Below, one piece after another: positions 53,225-62,244 of a DNA stretch of 64,000 nucleotides (positions within the stretch are counted from its first letter, which is position 1; each line of letters opens with the position of its first letter). The notes beneath the pieces were generated by a model, which was given only the letters and a program-made list of their open reading frames with translations, searched no databases and had not been told where the DNA came from. A program made the translations under genes and the position numbers. The stretch is from Pseudosporangium ferrugineum (GTDB lineage Bacteria > Actinomycetota > Actinomycetes > Mycobacteriales > Micromonosporaceae), in the NCBI RefSeq assembly GCF_003002065.1, contig NZ_PVZG01000001.1, forward strand, positions 124,001 to 188,000, given 5' to 3'.

Positions 53225-54402
53225 GCCGGGTGGTGGTCTGGCGCAGCGGCCTGCTCGCGCCCTCCGAGACCTTCGTCCGCAGCCAGGGCGACGCCCTGAC
53301 CCGCTGGCAGGTGCGCTACCTCGGCGCGGTGAAGGTGCCCTCCGCGCTGGCCCGGGACGACGACGTGATCGTCTTCCCGCCCGGCGCGGACGAGCGCTTC
53401 CTGCGGCTGCGGGTCACCGGCCGCTCGCCACGCCTGCGCCGGATGCTGGCCGCCCTCGGCCCGGACCTCGTCCACGCCCACTTCGGCGGCGACGGCTGGC
53501 TGGTCAGCGCCGCGGCGGAGGAGCTCGGCGTGCCGCTGATCGTCACCGTGCACGGCCACGACGTCACGCGCCAGCCGTACGCGAAGGGCCCGAAGGGTGT
53601 GCGGCACCGCCGTAACCTGCGGACGGTCTTCCGGCGGGCGGCCGTGATCCTGGCCGTCTCGGAGCACATCCGCCGCCGGGCGATCGAGCAGGGCGCCGAT
53701 CCGGCCAAGGTACGCGTGCACCACACCGGCGTCCCGATCCCGCCCCCGCCGCGCGCGGAGAAGGAATGGGACGTGGTGTTCGCCGGCCGGTTCGTCCCGA
53801 AGAAGGGCCTCGACGACCTGCTGGCGGCCCTGGCCACGCTGCGCGACCTCGAGCCGCGCGTGCTGTTCGTGGGCGACGGGCCGCTCGCCGCCGCGATCCG
53901 TACCCGCGCCGCCGGGCTGGGCGTGCCGGTGACCTTCGCCGGGGCCCTGGACCACGCGTCGGCGAGCGCCGCCATGGCCGCGGCGAAGGTCTTCGCGTCA
54001 CCGTCGCGGACCGCGCCGGACGGGGACGCCGAGGGCCTGCCCACCACCGTGCTGGAGGCCGCGGCGCTGGGCGTACCGGTGGTGTCGACCCGGCACAGCG
54101 GCATCCCCGAGGCGGTCGTGCACGGCACGACGGGCCTGCTCGGCGCCGAGGGGGACCGCGAGGCGCTGGCCGCCCACCTGCGGGTGCTGCTGACCGGCGA
54201 CGAGCTGCGGGAGCGGCTGGGGCGGCAGGCTCGGGAGCACACCGCGGGCCACTTCGACCTCCGCCGCCGGACGGCCGCCCTCGAGCGGCTCTACGACGAC
54301 GTCGCGGGGGCGGCGGTCACGGGCGGTGCCGCAGCAGGCGCCGGGCCGCGCGTACCCCGCCCACGAACACCTGCCCCGCCCGCGCCGGGCCCTTACCGCT
54401 GA
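53221..54402 (+). CDS. Family 4 glycosyltransferase
   Basis: A 393-residue GT-B fold glycosyltransferase. The donor-binding C-terminal half has VVFAGRFVPKKGLDDLLAA, LFVGDGPL and the SRTAPDGDAEGLPTTVLEAAALGVPVV segment with the E-x7-E motif. It begins in the stop codon of the GT2 gene. Its last 86 bases overlap the convergent methyltransferase-like gene; the C-terminal 30 residues are Pro/Ala-rich and low in information. Confidence 0.93.
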   Translation: MSRVVVWRSGLLAPSETFVRSQGDALTRWQVRYLGAVKVPSALARDDDVIVFPPGADERFLRLRVTGRSPRLRRMLAALGPDLVHAHFGGDGWLVSAAAEELGVPLIVTVHGHDVTRQPYAKGPKGVRHRRNLRTVFRRAAVILAVSEHIRRRAIEQGADPAKVRVHHTGVPIPPPPRAEKEWDVVFAGRFVPKKGLDDLLAALATLRDLEPRVLFVGDGPLAAAIRTRAAGLGVPVTFAGALDHASASAAMAAAKVFASPSRTAPDGDAEGLPTTVLEAAALGVPVVSTRHSGIPEAVVHGTTGLLGAEGDREALAAHLRVLLTGDELRERLGRQAREHTAGHFDLRRRTAALERLYDDVAGAAVTGGAAAGAGPRVPRPRTPAPPAPGPYR

Positions 54403-55651
54403 GCAGCTCCACCGTCCGCCGGGCCCGGCGCAGGTCGGCCTCGCGGGCGGTGAGCTCCGCCTCGAGGAACGCCGCCTGCGCCCGCACCTCGGCCACCTCC
54501 CGGGTGAGCCGGTCGCGCTCGGCCCGCAGCTCGGCGAACGGCAGCGGGCGCGGCTGCCGCACCTCGGCCACGCCGGCCTCGCGGCCGGTCATCGCGGCGA
54601 GCAGGGCGGCCAGGTCCGCGGGGCCGGTGACCCCGGGCCAGGGGTGATCGCCGGCACGCAGGAGCCGCTCGGCCAGGTCGTGCAGGGCGTGGTCCGGGTC
54701 CGCCGTCGGCACCAGCGGGGTCAGGACGCCGTCCGGGCCGCTGATCACCTGGCCGGCCGGGACGCCGGCCGCCGGGCTCTCCTGCCAGGCCGAGAGCAGG
54801 GCGCGCACGGCGGGCAGGTCACGCCGGGCGGCGGCGCCGGCCACGAGGCTCTCGACCGTACGCCCGGAGGGACCGGGCACCTCGACCTCGATCGCGGGCG
54901 GGCGGGGGGCCGCGACGACGATCCACCCGGGCGCGAGGGGCTGGCCCCGGCGCAGGCTCTCCCGGGCCCACGGCTCCGGATCGGTCAGCGTCTCCCCGGC
55001 GTCCGCGCCGGCGTACGCCCGGGCCAGCGCGGCCTCCGCGGCGCCGCCACCGGCGTCGGACGGCAGGACCAGGCGCGGCGCGACGGGGTCGGGGTAGGCG
55101 GCATAGACCCGTGCCGTCCCGCCCAGGAGGCCGGCCAGGGCCGCCGGGGTCGCGGGCCGGGTGTCGTCGTACCCGGGGGTCCAGTCCGAGTCGGCCGGCG
55201 GCCGGGGCACCGCCACCAGGCGGTGCAGGCCCAACGGGTTCGCGAGGCCGAGCATCAGCAGCCCGCCCGGCGCCAGCGCGGCCCGCAGCGAGTCCAGCGT
55301 GGCGAGCCAGGTGGCCTCGTCCTGCTCGGCGGTGCCCAGCCGGCCGAGCCCGTCGAGCGCGATGATCGTGTCGAAGGCGGGCTCCGCCGCGAGCTTGGCG
55401 GGGCCGCCGCACAGCACGGTCAGGTTCCCGGCCGCGGCCAGGCGCTCGGCGTCCGGCACGCCCCGGACCAGCACCGTCGCCCCGGGAAGGGCCGCCAGCA
55501 GGGCCGGGTCGTGCGGTCCGGCCACCAGGGTGCGGCCCCGGGCGGCGGCCAGGAAGGGGACGAGGGCGGCGCCGCGGACGGGGCCCGGACCGTGCGCGCC
55601 GTCGAGGTCCGACCAGACGAGCATCTCGCCGCCGAGAAACCGCGGGTTCAC
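54317..55651 (-). CDS. Methyltransferase-like protein with C-terminal coiled coil
   Basis: A 444-residue protein with a class I SAM-methyltransferase-like fold in its first 220 residues: LTVLCGGPAKLA, TIIALDGLGRLG, LAPGGLLMLGLANPLGLHRL. The usual glycine-rich motif I is not clear, so catalytic status is uncertain. The C-terminus (about 370-425) is a predicted coiled coil (FAELRAERDRLTREVAEVRAQ) ending in a basic tail. The GTG start overlaps the stop of the upstream gene (GTGA), so the pair is co-translated. It is probably part of the surface-glycan group. Confidence 0.75.
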   Translation of the reverse strand: MNPRFLGGEMLVWSDLDGAHGPGPVRGAALVPFLAAARGRTLVAGPHDPALLAALPGATVLVRGVPDAERLAAAGNLTVLCGGPAKLAAEPAFDTIIALDGLGRLGTAEQDEATWLATLDSLRAALAPGGLLMLGLANPLGLHRLVAVPRPPADSDWTPGYDDTRPATPAALAGLLGGTARVYAAYPDPVAPRLVLPSDAGGGAAEAALARAYAGADAGETLTDPEPWARESLRRGQPLAPGWIVVAAPRPPAIEVEVPGPSGRTVESLVAGAAARRDLPAVRALLSAWQESPAAGVPAGQVISGPDGVLTPLVPTADPDHALHDLAERLLRAGDHPWPGVTGPADLAALLAAMTGREAGVAEVRQPRPLPFAELRAERDRLTREVAEVRAQAAFLEAELTAREADLRRARRTVELLSGKGPARAGQVFVGGVRAARRLLRHRP

Positions 55652-56544
55652 CGCGCCACCCCCCGCCGGTCGCGCCAGCGCATCAGGTGGCGCAGCTCGG
55701 CGGCCGGCACGAGCCGGTCGGCGCCCAGCTCCTCCACGGCGGCCGCCCGGGCCCGGTCGCCGTCGACCTGCTCGCCGTGCAGGAAGTCCCACTGGCGGCG
55801 GATCCGCGCCTGTCCCCCGTGCACCGGGTCCTCGTTCTCCAGGGTCATCGGGTCTCCGTAGACGGCGGGTTCGCAGCCCGCGAGGATGCCGTACCAGACG
55901 GCGCTGGACAGGCGGTTCGAGGCGACCCGGCGGTGCCGGCGGAGCTCGGCGAGCTGGCGGTCGAGGAAGCCGGCGTCGCCCTCTCGGTGGGCGTCGCCGC
56001 GGTAGCCGTGGCAGATCACCCGGAAGCCGGCGTTCTCGTAGCGGCGGCGCACGCCGGGCGTACGGAACTCCTGCCAGTAGAGGCAGACCGTGACCGGACC
56101 GGGCTCGGTGCCGCGGATCCGCGCGATGAGACCGGCGTGGTCGCCGACCACGTGCTGGCCCTCCCAGCCGTGGAACGGATACCAGATGGTGCCCTCGCGG
56201 GCGGGACCGTCGTCCGGCGGCGGCACCAGCCGCAGCAGGTACGCCCACGGAGCGCCGACGACGTACGTCCCCCGCCGCCCCAGCGACCACGCCCGCCGCC
56301 GGGTGCGCTCGGACCAGAGGAACAGCGGTACGCCCGCCACGTACTCGTGGTCGGCCGCCATGCCGTCGCCGATGTTCCACCCGTGCTGGAGGTACCCGGA
56401 CATCCGGGGCGGCGGGTCGGACCGCACGCCGCAGTAGCGCGCCAGGACGTGCGAGTGCCCGTAGTAGTCGTTGGCCCGGTGCACCGGAGGATTCTGGCGC
56501 GCCCGGGCCGGCCCCCGCCACGCCTGCGCCGACTGTTCCCCCAT
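55648..56544 (-). CDS. Glycosyltransferase-like/hypothetical protein of the glycan locus
   Basis: A 298-residue protein beginning with RANDYYGHSHVLARYCG (within 22-40). Segments such as GYLQHGWNIGDGMAADHEYVAG, LFLWSERTRRRA and GCEPAVYGDPMTLENED resemble polysaccharide biosynthesis or capsule-type glycosyltransferases with a GT-B-like C-terminal half. I cannot give a family number. The start is uncertain: ATG at 56544 is used, but GTG at 56484, removing 20 Pro/Arg-rich residues, is plausible. It overlaps the methyltransferase-like gene by GTGA. Confidence 0.72.
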   Translation of the reverse strand: MGEQSAQAWRGPARARQNPPVHRANDYYGHSHVLARYCGVRSDPPPRMSGYLQHGWNIGDGMAADHEYVAGVPLFLWSERTRRRAWSLGRRGTYVVGAPWAYLLRLVPPPDDGPAREGTIWYPFHGWEGQHVVGDHAGLIARIRGTEPGPVTVCLYWQEFRTPGVRRRYENAGFRVICHGYRGDAHREGDAGFLDRQLAELRRHRRVASNRLSSAVWYGILAGCEPAVYGDPMTLENEDPVHGGQARIRRQWDFLHGEQVDGDRARAAAVEELGADRLVPAAELRHLMRWRDRRGVAR

Positions 56545-56565
56545 CCGTCGCCCGCGTGTCGCCCG

Positions 56566-57105
56566 CTATTTCACGGCGGCGGCCGCCTCGCGCTCGCACG
56601 CGGGCGTCAGCTCCAGGCTCTTCCTGACGTTGTCGCCGGCCATCGCCCCATCACCGGTCATCGTGACCCCCTTGGCCTTCAGGCACTTCGTCACCTCGTG
56701 CTCGAAGTCGGCGGCTCTCGGGTTGGCCGGATCGCGCTCCCACTCGGGCAACGGGAAGTACCTCGCGGTGCAGTCCTGCAACTCCCGGATCTTCTTGCCG
56801 GCCTTGGGGTCGACCCGGGTGAGATCGGTGCCCGCGAACTCCGCCTTCTTGGCGTCCACGCGGCTGTAGCCGTACCGCGTCAGACAGTTCTCGTACGGGA
56901 CCATGAGCCTGTCCTTCTCCTCGGGCGTCATGTCGAGCCGGTAGCGCGGCCGCTCCGGGGTCGGCGAAGCGCCCGGCGCGGGTGCGCCGCTGGCCAGGGT
57001 CGCCACCTTGCCCCCGGAGTCGCCGTTCCCGGTCGATGCCTGCGAGGTGCACGCCGACAACGCTCCCAGCGCGACCGCCGCCACCATCCAGTGCCCTCGG
57101 CGCAT
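56566..57105 (-). CDS. Predicted lipoprotein, unknown function
   Basis: A 179-residue exported lipoprotein: signal peptide with lipobox LSAC (Cys19), a Thr/Gly/Pro-rich linker, then a small helical domain with Cys pairs (ENCLTRYGY, LQDCTARYF, TKCLKAKG, PACER). Four Cys in helical positions suggest disulfide-bonded helices. Similar small Cys-paired lipoproteins are common in actinomycetes; function unknown. Divergent from the EEP phosphatase gene. Confidence 0.82.
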   Translation of the reverse strand: MRRGHWMVAAVALGALSACTSQASTGNGDSGGKVATLASGAPAPGASPTPERPRYRLDMTPEEKDRLMVPYENCLTRYGYSRVDAKKAEFAGTDLTRVDPKAGKKIRELQDCTARYFPLPEWERDPANPRAADFEHEVTKCLKAKGVTMTGDGAMAGDNVRKSLELTPACEREAAAAVK

Positions 57106-57206
57106 GACAACAGCTCCCTTGCTTCCGCCGGACCGCTCCGGTCCCGTGCAGGGCATGCTGGCGAGAGAACGTGTGGAAGTTGTCAGGGGTTCACTAAACT
57201 GCCGGG

Positions 57207-58118
57207 ATGCGGACACGGTCATGGCGGGCGGGAAGTGCCGTCATCGCCGGGGCGGCCGTCGTTCTCGCCGCCGCGCTGGGCCTGCACGCTCTGGTGCCGG
57301 GGTGGCTGGGCACGGCGCTCGACAGTGGACTGCCGTGGCTCGGCCTGCTGCTCGTGCCGTTGCTGGCGCTGTCGGCGCTGCGCCGGTCGCGGCGGGCGTT
57401 CGCCGTCGCGCTCGTGCCGGTGGTGGTGTGGACCACGATGTTCGGGCGGGTGCTGCTGCCGAGGTCCGGGGCCGATCATCACGACCTGCGGATCGCGACG
57501 CTGAACCTCGGCGCCGCCAACGCCGACGCCGCGGCGACCGTACGCGCCGTCGCCGGCGAGGAGCCCGACGTGCTCGTGCTGCAGGAGCTCACCACCGCCA
57601 ACCGCAAGGTCGCCGAGCGCGAGCTGCGGGACGGGTGGGAGCACCGCATCGTGGCCGGCACCGTCGGGCTGTGGAGCAGGCTGCCGCTGACCGGCACCGC
57701 CGCGGTCGACATCGGCATCGGCTGGACCCGGGCGTTGCGGGCGTCGGTGACCACGCCGGACGGTCCCGTACGCGTCTATGCCGCCCATCTCGCGTCGGCG
57801 CGGCCGGGCGCGACCGCCGAGCGCGACCAGACGCTGGCCGCCCTGGCCCGCGAGGTGGCGGCCGACCGGAGCGAGCGCCTGGTGGTGGCCGGTGACCTGA
57901 ACACGACGACCACCGACCGGCGGTTCCGGGAGCTGGCGCCGCTGCGGGACACCCAGCAGGAGGCGGGCGCCGGGTTCGGCTTCACCTGGCCGGCCGAGCT
58001 GCCGGTCATGCGCCCGGATCACATCCTCCAGCGCGGCATGTCCACCCAGCGGTCCTGGGTCGTCCGGGTGCCGGGCAGCGACCACCGGGCCGCGCTGGCC
58101 GAGATCGACACCGCCTGA
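57207..58118 (+). CDS. Membrane-anchored endonuclease/exonuclease/phosphatase (EEP) family protein
   Basis: A 303-residue protein with three N-terminal hydrophobic segments (about 10-32, 40-57 and 65-83) and a C-terminal EEP domain (about 93-300) facing outward. Active-site motifs: ATLNLG (Asn), LQELT (Glu), VYAAHLASA (His), VAGDLNTT (Asp-Asn) and GSDHRA (final Asp-His). This architecture resembles secreted phosphatases or nucleases such as the YafD-like group. Lone gene, convergent with the response-regulator gene, 7 bases apart. Confidence 0.88.
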   Translation: MRTRSWRAGSAVIAGAAVVLAAALGLHALVPGWLGTALDSGLPWLGLLLVPLLALSALRRSRRAFAVALVPVVVWTTMFGRVLLPRSGADHHDLRIATLNLGAANADAAATVRAVAGEEPDVLVLQELTTANRKVAERELRDGWEHRIVAGTVGLWSRLPLTGTAAVDIGIGWTRALRASVTTPDGPVRVYAAHLASARPGATAERDQTLAALAREVAADRSERLVVAGDLNTTTTDRRFRELAPLRDTQQEAGAGFGFTWPAELPVMRPDHILQRGMSTQRSWVVRVPGSDHRAALAEIDTA

Positions 58119-58125
58119 GCGGTCG

Positions 58126-58758
58126 TCAGGCGGGAATCGCGAGCCGGAAGCCGACGCCGCGGCGGTTCTCGATCCAGGCGCTGTCCCCCAGCTTGCGCCG
58201 CAGGCTCGCCACGTGGAAGTCGAGGGTCTTGCCCGGGCCGGGGGCGCCGGGTCCCCACACCCGCTCCATCAGGTAGCGCCGGGTCACCACCGCACCCGGT
58301 TCGGCGGCGAGCAGGGCGAGGAGGTCGAACTCCTTGGGGCTCAGCGGCACCGGGATCCGGTGCACCCGGACCTCGCGCCGCCGGGTGTCGACGGTCAGCG
58401 GGCCGCGGACCAGCACCGGGTCGCCCTCGGACCGGGAGCGGCGGTCGACCGCCCGCAGGCGGTGCACCAGGTCGGGGACGCTGACCGGCTTCGGCAGGTA
58501 GTCGTCGGCGTCGAACCCGTCGTCGCGACCGGCGCCGTCCGGCGTGAGCATGATCAACGGCGGGCCGCCGGCCCGGCGGAGGCCGCGGTAGTCGTCGAGG
58601 CCGGGCAGTTCCGCGTCGAGCACGACCAGGTCGGGGGGCGGTGCGGCGAGTGCCGCGGCGCCCGTGGCCACGTGGTTCGCCTGGATGCCGTACCGGGCCA
58701 GGCCGTCGACCAGCGGCTTCGCGATGGACCTGTCGTCCTCTACCAGCAAGACCCTCAT
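58126..58758 (-). CDS. Orphan OmpR/PhoB-type response regulator
   Basis: A 210-residue two-domain regulator. Receiver (1-105): acidic pair at Asp8-Asp9, phospho-acceptor Asp in VVLDAELPG (near 48), and Lys in YLPKPVSV. Winged-helix DNA-binding domain (about 115-208) with SPKEFDLLALLAAEPGAVVTRRYL and the recognition region KTLDFHVASLRRKL. No histidine kinase gene is adjacent, so it is an orphan here. The receiver looks slightly short between strand 3 and strand 4. Confidence 0.92.
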   Translation of the reverse strand: MRVLLVEDDRSIAKPLVDGLARYGIQANHVATGAAALAAPPPDLVVLDAELPGLDDYRGLRRAGGPPLIMLTPDGAGRDDGFDADDYLPKPVSVPDLVHRLRAVDRRSRSEGDPVLVRGPLTVDTRRREVRVHRIPVPLSPKEFDLLALLAAEPGAVVTRRYLMERVWGPGAPGPGKTLDFHVASLRRKLGDSAWIENRRGVGFRLAIPA

Positions 58759-58809
58759 GGGCGATGGTACGGATCATCGCGCCGCACGGTTCAGACCGCG
58801 GCCGTCGGG

Positions 58810-58853
58810 GGTCCGCCGGAGGCGGAAAGGCGTATCCCCGCCCCCGGCGGACC
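58810..58853 (-). terminator. Possible terminator downstream of xfp
   Basis: GGTCCGCCGG (58810-58819) pairs perfectly with CCGGCGGACC (58844-58853), a 10-bp stem with a 24-base loop, about 25 bases past the xfp stop. No T-run. Confidence 0.4.
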
Positions 58854-58877
58854 GGGGACGGGGACAACCAACTCTGA

Positions 58878-61280
58878 TCAGCCGCGCGAGGCCCAGTCCC
58901 CGAGCGACCAGTCCCGCACCTCGGGCATGTCCTCGAGGTGCTCCACCACGTACTGCTCGTGCCGCGCCAGCTGCGCCTCGCACCACGCCTTGAGGTCGCT
59001 CGCCCCGCGGGGCAGGCGCTTGCTGTTGTTGATCGCGTCCATCACGAGGTGGTAGCGCGACGCCTTGTTGCGGACCGTCATGTCGAACGGCGTGGTCGTC
59101 GTGCCCTGCTCGATGAAGCCGCGGACCCGGAACCGGTCGGCGTCCGGGCGGCCGTGCACGAGCTGGTGGATCGCGCCCGGGTAGCCGTGGAAGGAGAAGA
59201 CCACGTCGACGGAGTCCGTGAACAGCTCGGTGAACATGGTCTCGCTCATGCCGTGCGGGTGGTCCTTCGGCCGCGGCAGGGTCATCAGGTCGACCACGTT
59301 GACGACGCGCACCTTGAGGCTGGGCAGCTTGTCCTTGAGGATCTGGGCCGCCGCGACGGTCTCCATGGTGACCACGTCGCCGGCGCAGGCCAGGACGATG
59401 TCCGGGTCGCTGGTGCCGTCGTCGGTGCCCGCCCACTCCCAGACGCTCGCGCCGCGGGTGGCGTGCTCGATCGCCTCGTCCATGGTCAGCCACTGCAACT
59501 GCGGCTGCTTGTCGATCACGATCAGGTTGATGTACGACCGCGACCGGAAGCAGTGGTCGGCCACCGACAGCAGGGTGTTGGCGTCCGGCGGCAGGTAGAC
59601 CCGGGCCACGTCGCCGCGCTGGGTCAGGACGACCTGGATGAGGCCGGGGCCCTGGTGCGAGAAGCCGTTGTGGTCGTTGCGCCACGCGGTCGAGGTGAGC
59701 AGGACGTTGAGGCTCGGCACCTTCTCGCGCCACGGCAGGTGCCGCGCCTCCTGGAGCCACTTGCCGTGCTGCACCGTCTGCGAGGCGCTGACCATGGCGA
59801 ACGCCTCGTAGGTGGCGAACATGCCGTGCCGGCCGGTGAGGTTGTAGCCCTCCAGCCAGCCGTGGCAGTTGTGCTCGGAGAGCACCTCCATGACCCGGCC
59901 GTTGTTGCTGATCTTCACGTCGGCGTCGGTGACGTGCTCCATGAAGCCGCGGTCGGAGACCTCGAAGACGGCGCCGAGCCGGTTGCTGTTGGTCTCGTCC
60001 GGGCAGAACAGCCGGAACGTCTCCGGGTTGCGCGAGTAGATGTCGCGCATGAACTCGCCCAGCTTGCGGGTCGACTCGGCGCGCAGCTCGGCCGGCTTGG
60101 GCACGTCGATGGCGTAGTCGCGGAAGTCGGGCAGGTCGAGGTCGCGGGTCAGCCTGCCGCCGTTGGCGTGCGGGCTGGCGCTCATCCGCAGGTCGCCGTC
60201 GGGGGCGAGGTCGCGGACCAGGGCGGTCGGGGCGCCGCTCTCGTCGAACAGCTCCTCCGGCCGGTACGACCGCAGCCACTTCTCCAGGATCTCCAGGTGC
60301 TCCGGGTTGTCCTTGACCCCGGACAGCGGCACCTGGTGCGAGCGCCACGTGCCGGTGACCTGGATGCCGTCCACCGTCTCCGGCCCGGTCCAGCCCTTCG
60401 GCGAGCGCAGGATGATCATGGGCCAGCGGGGGCGGACGCCGTCCCACTCGCCGGTGCGGGCCGCCTGCTGGATGTCGCGGATCTTCGTCCAGGCCTCGGC
60501 GAGCGTGGCGGCGAAGCGGTGGTGCATGCCGGGCAGGTCGTCGCCCTCGACCTCGAGGACCTCGTAGCCGTGTCCCTCCAACAGGGAGCGGACCTCGGCG
60601 CGGTCCTTGCGGGCCAGCACGGTGGGGCCGGCGATCTTCGCGCCGTTGAGGTGCAGGATCGGCAGGACGGCGCCGTCGTGCTCCGGGTTGATGAAGGAGA
60701 CGCCCTTCCAGGAACCCTCCAGCGGGCCGGTCTCGGCCTCGCCGTCGCCGACGACCGCCACGGCGATCAGGTCCGGGTTGTCCATGACCGCGCCGAACGC
60801 GTGCACCAGGACGTACCCGAGCTCGCCACCCTCGTGGATGGAGCCGGGCGTGGTGACCGACACGTGGCTGGGGATGCCGCCCGGCGCCGAGAACTGGCGG
60901 AACAGGCGCAGCACGCCGGCCTCGTCCTGGCTGACCTGCGGGTAGACCTCGCTGTAGGTGCCCTCCAGGTAGCCCGCGGCCACCAGGGCCGGGCCGCCGT
61001 GGCCGGGGCCGGCCAGGTAGATCGCCTGCTGCCCGGTGCGCTTGATGAGCCGGGAGACGTGCGCGTAGATCAGGGACAGTCCGGGGCTCGTTCCCCAGTG
61101 GCCCAGCAGCCGGGGCTTGATGTCGTCGGGGGCCAGCGGCCGGCGCAGGAGCGGGTTGCCCTGAAGATAGATCTGACCGATCGTCAGGTAATTGTTCGCG
61201 CGCCACCAGGCGTCAAGGCTCGCGACGTCCCCGTCGTCGAGCCGGCCGAGGCTGGTCAGGTCCTCAGTAAGCGTCGTCAT
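58878..61280 (-). CDS. xfp: Xylulose-5-phosphate/fructose-6-phosphate phosphoketolase
   Basis: An 800-residue thiamine-diphosphate enzyme, the usual length for phosphoketolase. It cleaves xylulose 5-phosphate or fructose 6-phosphate with phosphate to give acetyl phosphate. Features: YLAGPGHGGPA (near 85), the ThDP motif GDGEAETGPLEGSWKG (around 178-193, then N), and later SFHGYPGAIHQLVHGRPD. The ATG at 61280 is the first start that preserves the usual N-terminus. A DosR-like box lies 35 bases upstream (61316-61331), linking this fermentative bypass to low-oxygen control. Confidence 0.97.
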   Translation of the reverse strand: MTTLTEDLTSLGRLDDGDVASLDAWWRANNYLTIGQIYLQGNPLLRRPLAPDDIKPRLLGHWGTSPGLSLIYAHVSRLIKRTGQQAIYLAGPGHGGPALVAAGYLEGTYSEVYPQVSQDEAGVLRLFRQFSAPGGIPSHVSVTTPGSIHEGGELGYVLVHAFGAVMDNPDLIAVAVVGDGEAETGPLEGSWKGVSFINPEHDGAVLPILHLNGAKIAGPTVLARKDRAEVRSLLEGHGYEVLEVEGDDLPGMHHRFAATLAEAWTKIRDIQQAARTGEWDGVRPRWPMIILRSPKGWTGPETVDGIQVTGTWRSHQVPLSGVKDNPEHLEILEKWLRSYRPEELFDESGAPTALVRDLAPDGDLRMSASPHANGGRLTRDLDLPDFRDYAIDVPKPAELRAESTRKLGEFMRDIYSRNPETFRLFCPDETNSNRLGAVFEVSDRGFMEHVTDADVKISNNGRVMEVLSEHNCHGWLEGYNLTGRHGMFATYEAFAMVSASQTVQHGKWLQEARHLPWREKVPSLNVLLTSTAWRNDHNGFSHQGPGLIQVVLTQRGDVARVYLPPDANTLLSVADHCFRSRSYINLIVIDKQPQLQWLTMDEAIEHATRGASVWEWAGTDDGTSDPDIVLACAGDVVTMETVAAAQILKDKLPSLKVRVVNVVDLMTLPRPKDHPHGMSETMFTELFTDSVDVVFSFHGYPGAIHQLVHGRPDADRFRVRGFIEQGTTTTPFDMTVRNKASRYHLVMDAINNSKRLPRGASDLKAWCEAQLARHEQYVVEHLEDMPEVRDWSLGDWASRG

Positions 61281-61315
61281 GCCTGCGACGCTACGACAAG
61301 ATCGCCCGCCTCGCT

Positions 61316-61331
61316 CAGGGTCTTTGGTCCT
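61316..61331 (-). promoter_or_regulatory. DosR-like box upstream of xfp
   Basis: Minus-strand AGGACCAAAGACCCTG, matching RGGWCS-N3-GRCCCTG fully. It lies 35 bases before the ATG at 61280 and 110 bases from the divergent oxidoreductase gene at 61441. Confidence 0.55.
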
Positions 61332-61440
61332 GTCCGAAAATGGCTCTCCGGCCCCCGGCCGCGCGACGCGGCCCCGTAACAGAGGCCGCGTACCGTACCG
61401 TAGTTCCTGGTCAGCGGTCGTGACGAGGTGGTGGGCCGAC

Positions 61441-62244
61441 GTGGATCTGCACACGGTCGTCGAGGTGGTCAGCCCGGCCCGCGTCGGCGACTGGCGGCCC
61501 GGTGACGCCTGGCTGGCCGGCGGCACCGCCCTGTTCGGGGCGCCGCCCGCCGGCGTGACCCGGCTGCTGGATCTGGGCGCCGCGGGCTGGACGCCGCTGA
61601 CCCCGGGCGACGACGGCCTCGAGATCGCCGCGACCTGCACGGTCGCCGAGCTGGCCGGGTTCACCGGCACCGCGGCGCACACCGCCTTCCACGGGCTGGC
61701 CGTCGCGTGCTGCCACGCGTTCCTCGCGTCCTTCAAGATCTGGAACGTGGCCACCGTGGGCGGCAACCTCTGCGCGGCGCTGCCCGCCGGGCCGATGATC
61801 GCGCTGACGGCCGCGCTCGACGGGTGGTGCCGCATCCTGGGCCCCGCCGGGGAGCGCCGGGTGCCCGTGGTGGAGTTCGTCACCGGCGACGGCACGACGG
61901 TGCTGCGCGACGGCGAGGTGCTGCGGTCGGTCACGCTGCCCGCGGAGGCGCTGACCGGGCTCACGGCGTACCGTCGCGGTTCGCTCTTCCCGCACGGCCG
62001 CTCCGCCGTCCTGCTCGCCGGGCGGGTCCCGGCCGGCGGCGGCCTGGTCCTGACCGTGACCGCCGCGACCCCCCGCCCCCACCAGCTGCGGTTTCCCGCC
62101 GCGCCGGGGCCCGCGGAGCTGCGCGCGGCGATCCTGGACGCCGTAGGTGACGGCTGGTTCGACGACGTGCACGGGCTGCCGGCCTGGCGGCGGCACCTGA
62201 CCCTGCGCTACGCCGAGGAGATCCGCGCGGAGCTGGCCCGATGA
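61441..62244 (+). CDS. FAD-binding subunit of a xanthine dehydrogenase-type oxidoreductase
   Basis: A 267-residue FAD-binding domain protein of the molybdenum hydroxylase family. The flavin-binding loops are visible as WLAGGTALFG (near 25-34) and TVGGNLCAALPAGPM, with the C-terminal CO dehydrogenase flavoprotein domain after it. The GTG at 61441 has a GAGGTGGTGGG site. Together with the next gene it forms a complete oxidoreductase with FAD, two 2Fe-2S clusters and molybdopterin. Its stop overlaps the next start (ATGA). Confidence 0.92.
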   Translation: MDLHTVVEVVSPARVGDWRPGDAWLAGGTALFGAPPAGVTRLLDLGAAGWTPLTPGDDGLEIAATCTVAELAGFTGTAAHTAFHGLAVACCHAFLASFKIWNVATVGGNLCAALPAGPMIALTAALDGWCRILGPAGERRVPVVEFVTGDGTTVLRDGEVLRSVTLPAEALTGLTAYRRGSLFPHGRSAVLLAGRVPAGGGLVLTVTAATPRPHQLRFPAAPGPAELRAAILDAVGDGWFDDVHGLPAWRRHLTLRYAEEIRAELAR

